From an uncultured Petrimonas sp. (GTDB lineage: Bacteria > Bacteroidota > Bacteroidia > Bacteroidales > Dysgonomonadaceae), in the NCBI GenBank assembly GCA_934621705.1, contig CAKTUP010000024.1, forward strand, positions 1 to 18,190: a stretch of DNA of 18,190 nucleotides. Direction: 5' to 3'. Within the stretch, counting starts at the first letter, position 1. Every line of letters starts with the position of its first letter. This document shows positions 6,011-13,084 of this stretch, piece by piece. Under the pieces are notes generated by a model. The model searched no databases. It was given only the letters and a program-made list of their open reading frames with translations, and was not told where the DNA came from. The position numbers and the translations under genes were made by a program.

Positions 6011-6727
6011 ATGGCTAAACTAAATGCTTGGTTACGCCCAAACCAATTAACCGAAGACAAAAGCGATTACGTGGCCGTTCCGCAGACATTGGGCAGCTTA
6101 ACCATTTCCGACCTGGTAAAAGAACTCCAGAAGGAAGGAATGGAAATAAGACCGGAAACAGCCATCGACATCATCACCCGTTTCAACCGCAAAACGGCCG
6201 AACGGGTAGTGCAAGGTTACACCATTAACACCGGGTTGGCGTATATGCGCCCGGTGATAAAGGGTAATTTCTACAGCCGCGCGTGGGATCCCAAGGTGAA
6301 CAGCGTGTATGTGGCCATGAGCCAGGGCAACGAGTTGCGCAAAGCCATTGCCGAAACCAACGTGGAAATCTTGGGCGAACAGCGCGAACCCATTGCCATT
6401 TACACCGTAACGGACAGCACCACGGGCGCTACCGACGGCACGCTCACCAAAGGGCGCAATGCCGAAATCAGGGGCAGCTACCTGAAAATCGTGGGCGACA
6501 ACCAAGCCAACGGCGTGGTTTTCCGCAATATCGACACCCGGGAAGAAACCAAACTCCTTCCGGCCGATATGGTACTTAACGAACCTTCGCGCCTGCTCAT
6601 TCTCGTACCCGACAGCCTCGCCGCCGGAGAGTACGAGTTGATGGTTACCACGCAGTTCAGCAGCGGGAACGTAACCCTGAAACAGCCCCGCACGGTGGTG
6701 TTCGACCAACCTGTGGTAATTGCGTAA
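6011..6727 (+). CDS. HU-like DNA-binding protein with DUF4469 domain
   Basis: A 238-residue protein of a family common in Bacteroidales. Residues about 1-125 form an HU/IHF-like DNA-binding region, with the helix-strand pattern of TISDLVKELQKEGMEIRPETAIDIITRFN and a basic arm near YTINTGLAYMRPVIKG. Residues about 130-238 form a beta-rich DUF4469 domain with an immunoglobulin-like pattern (GSYLKIVGD through AGEYELMVTTQF). Family members are thought to be nucleoid-associated, but no precise role is established. No signal peptide is present. It is preceded by the FNR-like site and the repeat leader, and followed within 6 nt by the 23-bp-period palindrome array, which invites the question whether it binds there. 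Confidence 0.85.
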   Translation: MAKLNAWLRPNQLTEDKSDYVAVPQTLGSLTISDLVKELQKEGMEIRPETAIDIITRFNRKTAERVVQGYTINTGLAYMRPVIKGNFYSRAWDPKVNSVYVAMSQGNELRKAIAETNVEILGEQREPIAIYTVTDSTTGATDGTLTKGRNAEIRGSYLKIVGDNQANGVVFRNIDTREETKLLPADMVLNEPSRLLILVPDSLAAGEYELMVTTQFSSGNVTLKQPRTVVFDQPVVIA

Positions 6728-6732
6728 CGTTG

Positions 6733-6816
6733 CAAAGGGTGCGTTTGCAGGTAATCAAAGAGTGTCTTTGTAGGTAAGCAAAGACACTCTTTGTAGTGGT
6801 ACAAAGGGTGTCTTTG
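6733..6816. repeat. Four 15-bp quasi-palindromes at exact 23-bp period
   Basis: Units start at 6733, 6756, 6779 and 6802: CAAAGGGTGCGTTTG, CAAAGAGTGTCTTTG, CAAAGACACTCTTTG and CAAAGGGTGTCTTTG. The 8-bp spacers are CAGGTAAT, TAGGTAAG and TAGTGGTA. Each unit has CAAAG/CTTTG-type arms, and the third is the exact reverse complement of the second, so units 2 and 3 can form a 15-bp hairpin with an 8-nt loop. It lies 6 nt after the HU-like gene. Possible roles are an operator array, protein-binding sites or a transcription-end structure. Confidence 0.9.
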
Positions 6817-6840
6817 GAGTTCTTGCCGTTTATCCCGTTT

Positions 6841-6894
6841 CGAAGTTGAAAAAAGTACCGGCTGCACTTCGGGAGACGAAGTTTTTAACTTCGT
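6841..6894 (+). promoter_or_regulatory. Alternating CGAAG/CTTCG hairpins before the LspA-like gene
   Basis: Four complementary segments alternate: CGAAGT (6841-6846), ACTTCG (6866-6871), CGAAGT (6877-6882, part of ACGAAGTT at 6876-6883) and AACTTCGT (6887-6894). Pairings 1:2, 2:3 and 3:4 are mutually exclusive, and 3:4 is the strongest (8 bp, 3-nt loop). The layout resembles an attenuator, but no U-run follows. It may simply be another dispersed repeat. Confidence 0.35.
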
Positions 6895-6949
6895 AAATAG
6901 AGCGCCTGTTGGTGTAAGTTTCACGATTAGAACAAAATAGATTCTCTAA

Positions 6950-7528
6950 ATGAAAAAACAACACATACTCTTTTGGATTGTTTTCTTAATAGCTGTAGAC
7001 CAGGCGGTTAAGATTGTTGTAAACGCTTATTTTCTGGATACCCATTTCGAAATCATCCCTGGATTGCTGGAGTTTAAACCGTTTTTCAACAGCAAACACA
7101 GTTACCTGAACTCTTTGCTCTATAAATATTTCAATATAAACCTGGGATTGTGGTTTCACATTCTTTTGTTTCTGTTTGCTCAAGGCATATTTCTTGTGTT
7201 GTATGGTTTTTTGAAAAGCAATTCCACCGTCAACAAAAAACTTCTTGATGCGGGAATGGTTTTTCAACTATCGGGATTTGCATGTGCTTTCATTGGAAAT
7301 ATAATTTGGAAAAACGGCATCCTCGACTTTATCTACCTGAAACCTCTTTTTATTTTTGACTTTAAAGATGTATATCTCAATTGTTTTGCCATTTTATTTA
7401 TTATTTTTGTATACACGAACAACAAACATATGAAGCACCTGAAAATGAAAGACATTTTTCAATACTCCAAAACCAAATTAAAACAATGGAACGAAGAGAC
7501 TACCTCCTGCTGGAAATCGAAAAGATAG
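6950..7528 (+). CDS. Signal peptidase II-like membrane protein, probably catalytically impaired
   Basis: A 192-residue protein with about four transmembrane helices and the outline of lipoprotein signal peptidase (LspA). AVDQAVKIVVN (residues 15-25) matches the LspA N-terminal DQ-x-x-K signature, and GNIIWKNGILDF (from residue 116) corresponds to the GNxxDR...GxVxDF block. FDFKDVYLN corresponds to FNxAD, with Asp140 at the second catalytic position. The first catalytic Asp and the following Arg are missing, replaced by a shortened IIWKNG stretch, so peptidase activity is doubtful. A polar tail of about 35 residues follows the last helix. The 3' end overlaps the next gene by 43 nt, so they form an operon. 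It may be a pseudoenzyme that still binds lipoproteins or signal peptides; that is inference. Confidence 0.7.
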   Translation: MKKQHILFWIVFLIAVDQAVKIVVNAYFLDTHFEIIPGLLEFKPFFNSKHSYLNSLLYKYFNINLGLWFHILLFLFAQGIFLVLYGFLKSNSTVNKKLLDAGMVFQLSGFACAFIGNIIWKNGILDFIYLKPLFIFDFKDVYLNCFAILFIIFVYTNNKHMKHLKMKDIFQYSKTKLKQWNEETTSCWKSKR

Positions 7529-7896
7529 GACTGATACTAACCGCCCTAAAACAAAAGCTCTTTGGCGGTAAAGAAAACTTAGCCATCACTATCGAAAAAC
7601 AAACGGAAGACGCAAAAGGAATGTTGTTAAATGAAATCAATTTCGACCTCGACCGTTTTCTTGACTTGGACAACGAAGCATCCGTTCAGTATTTGTCTTC
7701 CTTCAAGGGCTTTGATATCGATAACACGGAACAACTGGCCGATTTCCTTTCCCAAATAGCTTTTGCCGATACATCCGGTACATCGAAAAAATACCTGGAG
7801 AAAGCGCTTCAGCTTTACCAACATTGCCGGTTGAGCAGCAAAACATTTTCGTGGGTCAGAGAGCGAAAAATAGCCGAAATAAAAAACGCCATGTGA
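7486..7896 (+). CDS. Helical protein of unknown function
   Basis: A 136-residue, soluble, mostly alpha-helical protein starting MERRDYLLLEIEKIG. Residues 1-25 form an amphipathic helix, and the centre is acidic (DLDRFLDLDNEASV). The C-terminal half, FADTSGTSKKYLEKALQLYQHCRLSSKTFSW, has the spacing of a tetratricopeptide-like helical pair. I do not recognise a named family, though the N-terminus recalls small helical DUF proteins. ATG 7486 is chosen because the longer open frame upstream lies inside the LspA-like gene. It overlaps that gene by 43 nt and precedes the MutS-like gene by about 200 nt. The overlap suggests co-translation with the LspA-like protein. Confidence 0.75.
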   Translation: MERRDYLLLEIEKIGLILTALKQKLFGGKENLAITIEKQTEDAKGMLLNEINFDLDRFLDLDNEASVQYLSSFKGFDIDNTEQLADFLSQIAFADTSGTSKKYLEKALQLYQHCRLSSKTFSWVRERKIAEIKNAM

Positions 7897-7950
7897 AGTT
7901 TAAGAATGAGACACTTAAGTATTGAACACAAATTAGTTATAGTTATTTTT

Positions 7951-8028
7951 GCCACGAATATCACGAATAAACACGAATTTTAAATCAGCAAAACTGATTT
8001 ATTCGTGCCAATTCGTGCAATTAGTGGC
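7951..8028. repeat. Long imperfect hairpin repeat (CACGAAT words)
   Basis: The left half has three CACGAAT words (from 7953) and the right half carries ATTCGTG twice. The ends GCCAC (7951-7955) and GTGGC (8024-8028) pair, as do AATCAG and CTGATT around a CAAAA loop at the tip. The whole 78 bp can fold into one long interrupted hairpin. This is a familiar type of dispersed intergenic repeat in Bacteroidota. It sits between the helical protein and the MutS-like gene. Confidence 0.8.
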
Positions 8029-8100
8029 TGTATATAAAAATTTTGCAAAGCAAATCCCGATCGTTTTAGGGAATAAAGTAATTTTTGATTAGTACTTATA

Positions 8101-9693
8101 ATGAATAACCGCAGAAAAAAACACATAGAAAAGCTCATCGAATCCTTTGGAAATCCGAAGGACGACTCATTTGAGTTTGAGCAAATAGAGAGTTATTTTC
8201 GAAACAAGAATAACTCAAACTCTTTGCAAGTACTGTCCGACAAAACGTGCAACGACCTGGATTTTGATGAGTTATTTATGTTCATCGACAGAACAAACTC
8301 AAAAGTGGGGCAACAATACCTTTACAACAAACTCAGGGTAATTCCCGCGGATTTTGCCGGAATTGACACGCAGGAGAAAATTGTAACTCATTTCACCAAC
8401 GATCCCGATTTCAGGGTATCCGTCCAAACCGAATTATCCAAGTTAAACGAGCGCGAAGCCTATTACGTTGCATCGCTTTTTCAGGAAGAACTCATACAAC
8501 GGCCCAAATGGTACGCGGTTATTCAACTGCTTTCGTTTACCAGCGTGCTTTCATTGGTAATGTCATTTTTTAATCCGGCAATGTTTCTGGTTTTGTTGGG
8601 CGTTTTTGTTGTCAATTTCGGCGTGCATTACTGGAACAAAAGAAATTTGTATCGTTACGTTGGCTCTATTCCTCAGCTTTTAAAGTTAAACAACGCAGCC
8701 CGCGAACTTTATAAAAAGCCACTGTTACAAGAAATAAACCCTGATCTTTTACCGTCCATCGCCGTTATTCACAACGTACGAAACTGGATGTCATTCTTCA
8801 ACTTAGAAACAAAACTACAAAGCGACATTCAAACCATGTTCTGGGGAATCTTCGAATTGTTTAAAATACTTTTTCTTCTGGAACCGCTGTTGCTGTTCAA
8901 TACATTAAAGCAACTCGACTCGAAAAGAAAAGAGATAGAAGATGTATTTACATTCGTGGGACAGATAGACGCTTTGCTATCCATTGCTTCGCTTCGAAAA
9001 GGAGTGAATAGTTTTTGCATGCCGCAGATAACGAATGATAAGCAAGCGCTCGCGGCAACGGAAGCGTATCATCCCCTGATTTACAATTGCGTGAAGAACA
9101 GTATTCGGTTAAACAAAAAATCCATCCTGCTCACCGGCTCAAACATGTCGGGAAAAACGTCGTTTATCCGCACAATCGGAATCAACGTCATCACGGGCTT
9201 AACGCTAAACACCTGTTTTGCTCAAGAACTTCGGTTGCCGCACACCCGGATTTACTCCGCCATAAGAATCAGCGATGATTTATTGAACGACAAAAGTTAC
9301 TATTTCGAAGAAGTGCTGACCATAAAAGATATGATTGATAAGTGCGAAAGCAAAACATCAAATATATTCTTATTGGACGAGATATTTAAAGGGACTAACA
9401 CTATCGAACGAATTTCGGCAGGAAAAGCCGTATTATCCGCGTTGGCAAAAGACAATATGGTTTTTGTGTCAACCCACGACATTGAACTGGCCGATTTATT
9501 AAAAGACGAATACGAACTGTACCATTTCAGCGAAAACGTGAACAACAAAACCGTCGATTTCGACTACAAAATAAAAGACGGTAAACTGAAAAACCGAAAC
9601 GCCATCAGAATCCTTCAGATAAACGATTATCCCGATAACATCATTAAAGAAGCCATTGAAATTTCGAAAGAATTGGATAAGGGCGTTACTTAA
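8101..9693 (+). CDS. Membrane-associated MutS-like ATPase
   Basis: A 530-residue protein. The C-terminal 200 residues are the MutS domain V ATPase: Walker A GSNMSGKT near residue 346, Walker B FLLDEIFKGTN with Asp426/Glu427, and STHD near residue 458. The N-terminal half lacks the mismatch-recognition and clamp domains of true MutS. It has a helical core-like region, then two close hydrophobic segments (about 138-178) and another near 245-262, suggesting membrane attachment. This architecture is widespread in Bacteroidota, usually annotated as MutS-related, with no established role; mismatch repair is unlikely. ATG 8101 follows a spacer containing the CACGAAT hairpin. No -7 box is clear, so it may be read through from the LspA-like operon. 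Confidence 0.88.
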   Translation: MNNRRKKHIEKLIESFGNPKDDSFEFEQIESYFRNKNNSNSLQVLSDKTCNDLDFDELFMFIDRTNSKVGQQYLYNKLRVIPADFAGIDTQEKIVTHFTNDPDFRVSVQTELSKLNEREAYYVASLFQEELIQRPKWYAVIQLLSFTSVLSLVMSFFNPAMFLVLLGVFVVNFGVHYWNKRNLYRYVGSIPQLLKLNNAARELYKKPLLQEINPDLLPSIAVIHNVRNWMSFFNLETKLQSDIQTMFWGIFELFKILFLLEPLLLFNTLKQLDSKRKEIEDVFTFVGQIDALLSIASLRKGVNSFCMPQITNDKQALAATEAYHPLIYNCVKNSIRLNKKSILLTGSNMSGKTSFIRTIGINVITGLTLNTCFAQELRLPHTRIYSAIRISDDLLNDKSYYFEEVLTIKDMIDKCESKTSNIFLLDEIFKGTNTIERISAGKAVLSALAKDNMVFVSTHDIELADLLKDEYELYHFSENVNNKTVDFDYKIKDGKLKNRNAIRILQINDYPDNIIKEAIEISKELDKGVT

Positions 9694-9790
9694 TGATACA
9701 GTATTAAAGTTTAAATTTCAAATGAACTAAGTTCTGTAGTTTTTTGCCGGAATCTGCGTCAAACAGATACAATCCCTAAAACTCAAAACA

Positions 9791-9949
9791 ATGGAACTTG
9801 CAGAACTTAAACAACAATGGAATTTTCTATATCAGAAATTAAACGAACAGCAAATTGTGAATGAACGATTGATGAAACAGGTTGTTTCATCGAAGAGAAA
9901 ATTAGTTTCAACCAATAATGATATGTTTAATATTACTTTATCAAAATAA
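9791..9949 (+). pseudogene. Truncated small gene (N-terminal remnant)
   Basis: An intact 52-codon frame begins MELAELKQQWNFLYQKL and continues with NEQQIVNERLMKQVV before ending at TAA 9947-9949. The start strongly resembles the N-terminus of a Bacteroidota family of roughly 150-200 residues (MEL-x-ELKxxWNxLxxRL...NxRLxxxMV) that continues with transmembrane segments. Here only the coiled-coil-like beginning remains and the frame stops just before a repeat (from 9954), so the rest was probably lost when that repeat arrived. It could alternatively be a genuine small protein. The 97 nt before it show nothing identifiable. Confidence 0.5.
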
Positions 9950-9953
9950 ATCG

Positions 9954-10056
9954 GTACACAGATGACACAGATATAAATGGATAAACACAGATTTTTTTAT
10001 TGTTTTGACAATGATAATCTGTTTTAATCCGACGGGAATCCGTGTCATCCGTGTAC
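9954..10056. repeat. Long imperfect hairpin repeat (ACACAGAT words)
   Basis: The left end, 9954-9972 (GTACACAGATGACACAGAT), pairs with 10038-10056 (ATCCGTGTCATCCGTGTAC) over 17 of 19 positions, and the inner parts (GGATAAACACAGATT against AATCTGTTTTAATCC) pair partially. It is a dispersed-repeat type, different in sequence from but similar in design to 7951-8028. Words of the same family (ACGCAGATAACACGGATAA) form the tail of folK. Confidence 0.8.
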
Positions 10057-10205
10057 TAATACTTTGTTGGGAAAAGTAGCATTGATAAACTCAGGAAATG
10101 AAACGCAATCGGAAGAATGCGCCCGGCGATAGAGCTTGTCCGTCTAATCGGCGGAAATCGCCCGGCGTGTCCGGAAAAAAGATAGGTAACTTAAAGGAAT
10201 ATTTT

Positions 10206-11180
10206 ATGTACACCCAGCTTAAACTCTTGGTTCAGCTAAAATGGAAAATCTTTATACGGTTTATTAAAGAGATACCCGTTGCCTACCTTGTTGTTTTAGT
10301 TGTATTGGCGGCGACTGTTGCTTTGGCATTAACCAAAATATCCATAGCGGTTACCTGGAAATCGTTGTTAACGGTAGCTGCCGTACAAACACTTCTGTGT
10401 ACGCAGGTAAAATACAAACACAATAAGGATGAGTTTCTAAAACAATATCGGTATATGCATATTTTGTCGTTGTTCATTGACACTTTTGTGCTATCGGTGC
10501 CGTTTCTGTTCTTAGACATTCGTTTCTGGATGATATCCGTGTTGACTACAGCGCTGTATCTTTTGTTTGCGGAAAAAGGTTTTTCGCTTCTCCCCCAAAG
10601 AATTATTATACCTTCACCTTTTTTCGCGAAAAGCGCCTATCTGTGGCATTCGCAATACCGGATATTCGTTCCGGCGCTTTGGTTGCTTATTCTATTTGTT
10701 ACGATTATGGCATATCGGCATCAGAATTTCAACTTAGCTGCTGTTGCATTGGGCGCATCTTCTTTTGTAACGATGCTGATCATCATTTTTCAACAAGAAG
10801 AAAAAGATTTTGTCACCATCTACCTTAATGCCCGCCATTTTATGAGACGCACCTTGCACGAAACGCTGTATAACGCTTTTATCTTCGTATTTCCGTTAGC
10901 CGTATTGCAATTGATATTGTTTCCGCACCAATGGATAACGAGACTGGGTTTTGTGTTTCTCATACTCCTCGGATTGAACATGTTGTGGATTAAATATATT
11001 TTTTATCCATCCTCGCTTATATCGGCGCTGTTTTTATTCGTCGGGATGTTGTTTCAGGCAGGTTGCGCTTTGTCGATATACGGAACAGCGCTCATTCCGG
11101 TTTATTATTTATTGCTCTATTACTTTTGTAAAAAAAGAGTTGAGAAAATACTTACTTTCAATGAAGGAATTACTTATTAA
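10206..11180 (+). CDS. ABC transporter-type membrane protein (putative permease)
   Basis: A 324-residue polytopic protein with roughly eight to nine hydrophobic segments, beginning near residue 22 and ending with a helix and basic tail (CKKRVEKI). It has no recognisable substrate motif. Its role is inferred from the ABC ATPase gene that overlaps its 3' end by 20 nt. Together they look like a two-gene exporter or ABC-2-like unit whose substrate cannot be read from sequence. The frame is open back to 10098, but ATG 10206, preceded by AAAGGAA a few bases upstream, is the better start because the extra 36 codons are polar, basic and unlike a permease N-terminus. Confidence 0.8.
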   Translation: MYTQLKLLVQLKWKIFIRFIKEIPVAYLVVLVVLAATVALALTKISIAVTWKSLLTVAAVQTLLCTQVKYKHNKDEFLKQYRYMHILSLFIDTFVLSVPFLFLDIRFWMISVLTTALYLLFAEKGFSLLPQRIIIPSPFFAKSAYLWHSQYRIFVPALWLLILFVTIMAYRHQNFNLAAVALGASSFVTMLIIIFQQEEKDFVTIYLNARHFMRRTLHETLYNAFIFVFPLAVLQLILFPHQWITRLGFVFLILLGLNMLWIKYIFYPSSLISALFLFVGMLFQAGCALSIYGTALIPVYYLLLYYFCKKRVEKILTFNEGITY

Positions 11181-11850
11181 CGGGCTAAGCAAAAGCTACG
11201 GTGATTTCCCAGTGTTAAAGGACGTTCATTTGCATTATCGTTCCGGCATGCTACACGGAATAATAGGAAATAATGGCGCGGGAAAAACCACCCTTTTCAA
11301 CTGCATTGCCGGAAACATCGGTTATAAGGGAACGATAGAGAAGAAAGGAATCGTGTCGGTCGGCATATTGTCTGCTACTCCGTATATGTTTCCCCGCATT
11401 ACAGGCTATGAATTCATCCGGTTTTGTCTTTCGGCAAAAAACCGCAAGGAAGACATCAGTAAATTAGACAAACTGAATCAGTTATTTGCCCTCCCTCTCC
11501 ATAAATACGGCGAAGATTACTCCACCGGAATGCTGAAAAAGCTACACTTGCTGGCATTGCTGCTGCAAAACAACGATTTATTGCTATTGGACGAGCCTTT
11601 TAACGGGTTGGATATCATTTCGGCATCTTATCTTTCTGAGCTTCTGAAAGAATTAAGAAATACCGGTTCCCTCATCCTTATTTCGTCACACGACATTGCA
11701 CAACTGCTGAAAATTACGGATACAATTACCGTAGTGGAGCATCAAACCGCCGTATTAAAATCCGAATCACTGCACGATATCGAGAAAAAGATACAAGAAG
11801 AAGCCGCTGATAAGGTGAGAAGTGTTTTCATCAAACCGTCAGACCGGTAA
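11161..11850 (+). CDS. ABC transporter ATP-binding protein
   Basis: A 229-residue cytosolic ATPase. Walker A is GNNGAGKTT (residues 36-44), the Walker B block is LLLLDEPFNGLD (from about residue 143), and the H-loop is SSHD. The signature motif reads YSTGMLKKL, with STGM in place of the canonical SGGQ, which is common in ABC-2 and bacteriocin-type exporters. The N-terminus MKELLINGLSKSYG is the usual first strand, so ATG 11161 is preferred over the in-frame TTG at 11140. It overlaps the membrane protein gene by 20 nt and converges with the pirin gene, their stops 12 nt apart. It should energise the neighbouring membrane protein. Confidence 0.93.
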   Translation: MKELLINGLSKSYGDFPVLKDVHLHYRSGMLHGIIGNNGAGKTTLFNCIAGNIGYKGTIEKKGIVSVGILSATPYMFPRITGYEFIRFCLSAKNRKEDISKLDKLNQLFALPLHKYGEDYSTGMLKKLHLLALLLQNNDLLLLDEPFNGLDIISASYLSELLKELRNTGSLILISSHDIAQLLKITDTITVVEHQTAVLKSESLHDIEKKIQEEAADKVRSVFIKPSDR

Positions 11851-11864
11851 TCGGTCAGACGGTT
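11834..11864. terminator. Shared hairpin between convergent ABC and pirin genes
   Basis: AACCGTCAGACCG (11834-11846) pairs with CGGTCAGACGGTT (11852-11864), with one A/A mismatch in 13 and a 5-nt loop. The ABC stop codon lies in the loop and the pirin stop begins in the right arm, so the structure can serve both strands as a bidirectional terminator. The T-runs are weak on both sides. Confidence 0.6.
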
Positions 11865-12702
11865 ACCCGTGCTTTATAAACGTTCCGTTCTCCAATTCTT
11901 CGAAAGCGAAATTCAACTCTTCGCGCGTGTTCATCACGATGGGTCCGCCCCACGATATCGGTTCGTTCAGCGATTCTCCCGACACCAGCAACATCCGCAA
12001 ACCTTCGCCTGCGGCGTTAAAGACCAGTTGGTCGCCCTTGCTGAACAACACCGCCGAATGCGATTGTATGGGCGTCGATTTTTCGCCCGTTGTTCCGTTG
12101 CCGTCAACAATGTACACAAAAACGTTCTCGTTGGATTTTGCCGGAATAACCATCGATTTTCCGGGATAAACCATCACATCTAAGTACAGCACCTGCACGT
12201 AATCGGGTTGCATGGCGCCTTGTGTGCCTTTGTAAGTGCCCGATAAAACGCGGATTTCGCCATTTTCGCTCTTCAACACCGGAACCATATCGGCTGTGAT
12301 GTCCCGGTATTTCGGTTCGGTCATTTTATCCTTTGCCGCCAGGTTCACCCAAAGCTGCGCTCCCAGCATCCGATCGGATGCAATGGGCATTTCCTGATGC
12401 AGGATGCCGCTTCCGGCCGTCATCCACTGGCAGCCGCCGGCCGAAATAGTGCCCTTGTTGCCTAAGCTGTCTTCGTGATCAATGCGGCCGCTGATCAAGT
12501 ACGTAACCGTTTCAATTCCCCGGTGCGGATGCCACGGAAACCCTTTTGTGTAGTCTTCGGGGTTTTTAGAATCGAACGCATCGAGCATCAGAAACGGGTC
12601 GAAATCCTTCACATCCCTGTATCCGAAAACCCTTACCAAATGCACTCCCGCGCCGTCAATCTGGCGGGAACCTTTTACCACTTTTTCAATTTCTCTTGTC
12701 AT
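11863..12702 (-). CDS. Pirin family protein (cupin, possible quercetin dioxygenase)
   Basis: A 279-residue bicupin. The metal site is fully conserved: WHPHRG gives His58 and His60, and ILHQEMP gives His102 and Glu104, matching the ligands of human pirin. QWMTAGSG, which precedes the second pair, is a pirin hallmark. Bacterial members such as YhhW oxidise quercetin with a bound metal; others may sense redox state or regulate metabolism. The C-terminal cupin (about residues 150-270) is the diverged half. The gene stands alone on the minus strand between two plus-strand units, with its own promoter-like sequence upstream, and converges with the ABC ATPase gene. Confidence 0.95.
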   Translation of the reverse strand: MTREIEKVVKGSRQIDGAGVHLVRVFGYRDVKDFDPFLMLDAFDSKNPEDYTKGFPWHPHRGIETVTYLISGRIDHEDSLGNKGTISAGGCQWMTAGSGILHQEMPIASDRMLGAQLWVNLAAKDKMTEPKYRDITADMVPVLKSENGEIRVLSGTYKGTQGAMQPDYVQVLYLDVMVYPGKSMVIPAKSNENVFVYIVDGNGTTGEKSTPIQSHSAVLFSKGDQLVFNAAGEGLRMLLVSGESLNEPISWGGPIVMNTREELNFAFEELENGTFIKHG

Positions 12703-12736
12703 TACTATCTTTTTAAATTATAAATAATTTAGGGTT

Positions 12737-12767
12737 GCAAGTTAGCACTTTTTCTCGAAATCTCAAA
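12737..12767 (-). promoter_or_regulatory. Putative promoter of the pirin gene
   Basis: On the minus strand TTTG (12767-12764) is followed after exactly 19 bp by TAACTTGC (12744-12737), a near match to TAnnTTTG with one T missing. The box lies about 35 nt upstream of the start codon at 12702. The spacing supports it; the imperfect -7 box lowers confidence. Confidence 0.5.
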
Positions 12768-12883
12768 GAGTAGGGTGTATGTGGTAAGCAAACCCTTTCA
12801 GCGTAACAAGCAGGGCTGTTAAGTCTTAAAAATCTCCAAAGGAATTCAACGCCTACAGCTCGCATTGGATTGTCTGTCCGATT

Positions 12884-12940
12884 CCGCAGGTTGCGCCTAT
12901 GGCTATTGTTGTTCGTTCTTTTCGGGACGCAAAATAGAAC
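12884..12940 (+). repeat. Decayed copy of the right end of the 4850-5031 element
   Basis: The word order AGGTT...CCTATGGCTAtTgTTgTTCGT...CGGGAC matches 4986-5034 with scattered substitutions and one single-base deletion in the first loop; the left part of that element is missing. The rest of the roughly 380-nt gap between pirin and patatin (12703-13084) holds only the two promoter boxes and nothing else I can identify. Confidence 0.65.
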
Positions 12941-13053
12941 TTAACTGTTTCCCACAACAAGTTCCTGCATATAGCCCAAAGAAAATTAATCCGCCGGCAG
13001 TTATAAAAAAGTATAAATTTGACTTTTATGCTCTGTTTATCTACAAAAATCAT

Positions 13054-13061
13054 TATTTTTG
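13054..13061 (+). promoter_or_regulatory. -7 box TATTTTTG of the patatin gene
   Basis: TATTTTTG matches TAnnTTTG. Transcription starting about 7 nt downstream would exclude the in-frame starts at 13019, 13028 and 13061, leaving GTG 13085 as the first usable start. No good -33 element is seen. Confidence 0.55.
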
Positions 13062-13084
13062 TGGAAGCAGTAAAATTAACCGTC

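Noticed and set aside
6098..6709. A 203-codon open frame on the minus strand
   Set aside because: It is antisense to the HU-like protein gene, with a composition typical of a shadow frame.
6733..6816. CRISPR array
   Set aside because: The repeats are 15 bp, the spacers only 8 bp and partly similar to one another, and no cas gene is in the window.
10098..10205. N-terminal extension of the permease, with CGCCCGGCG repeated at 10119 and 10158
   Set aside because: The 36 codons are basic and polar, unlike the family, and a good ribosome-binding-like sequence precedes ATG 10206; the 9-bp repeat is too short to support an element.
12764..12797. A further copy of the CAAAG palindrome array
   Set aside because: CAAAGAG and GTGGTAAGCAAA words recur, but the period and the CTTTG arm are missing; the TTTG on the minus strand is better explained as a promoter element.
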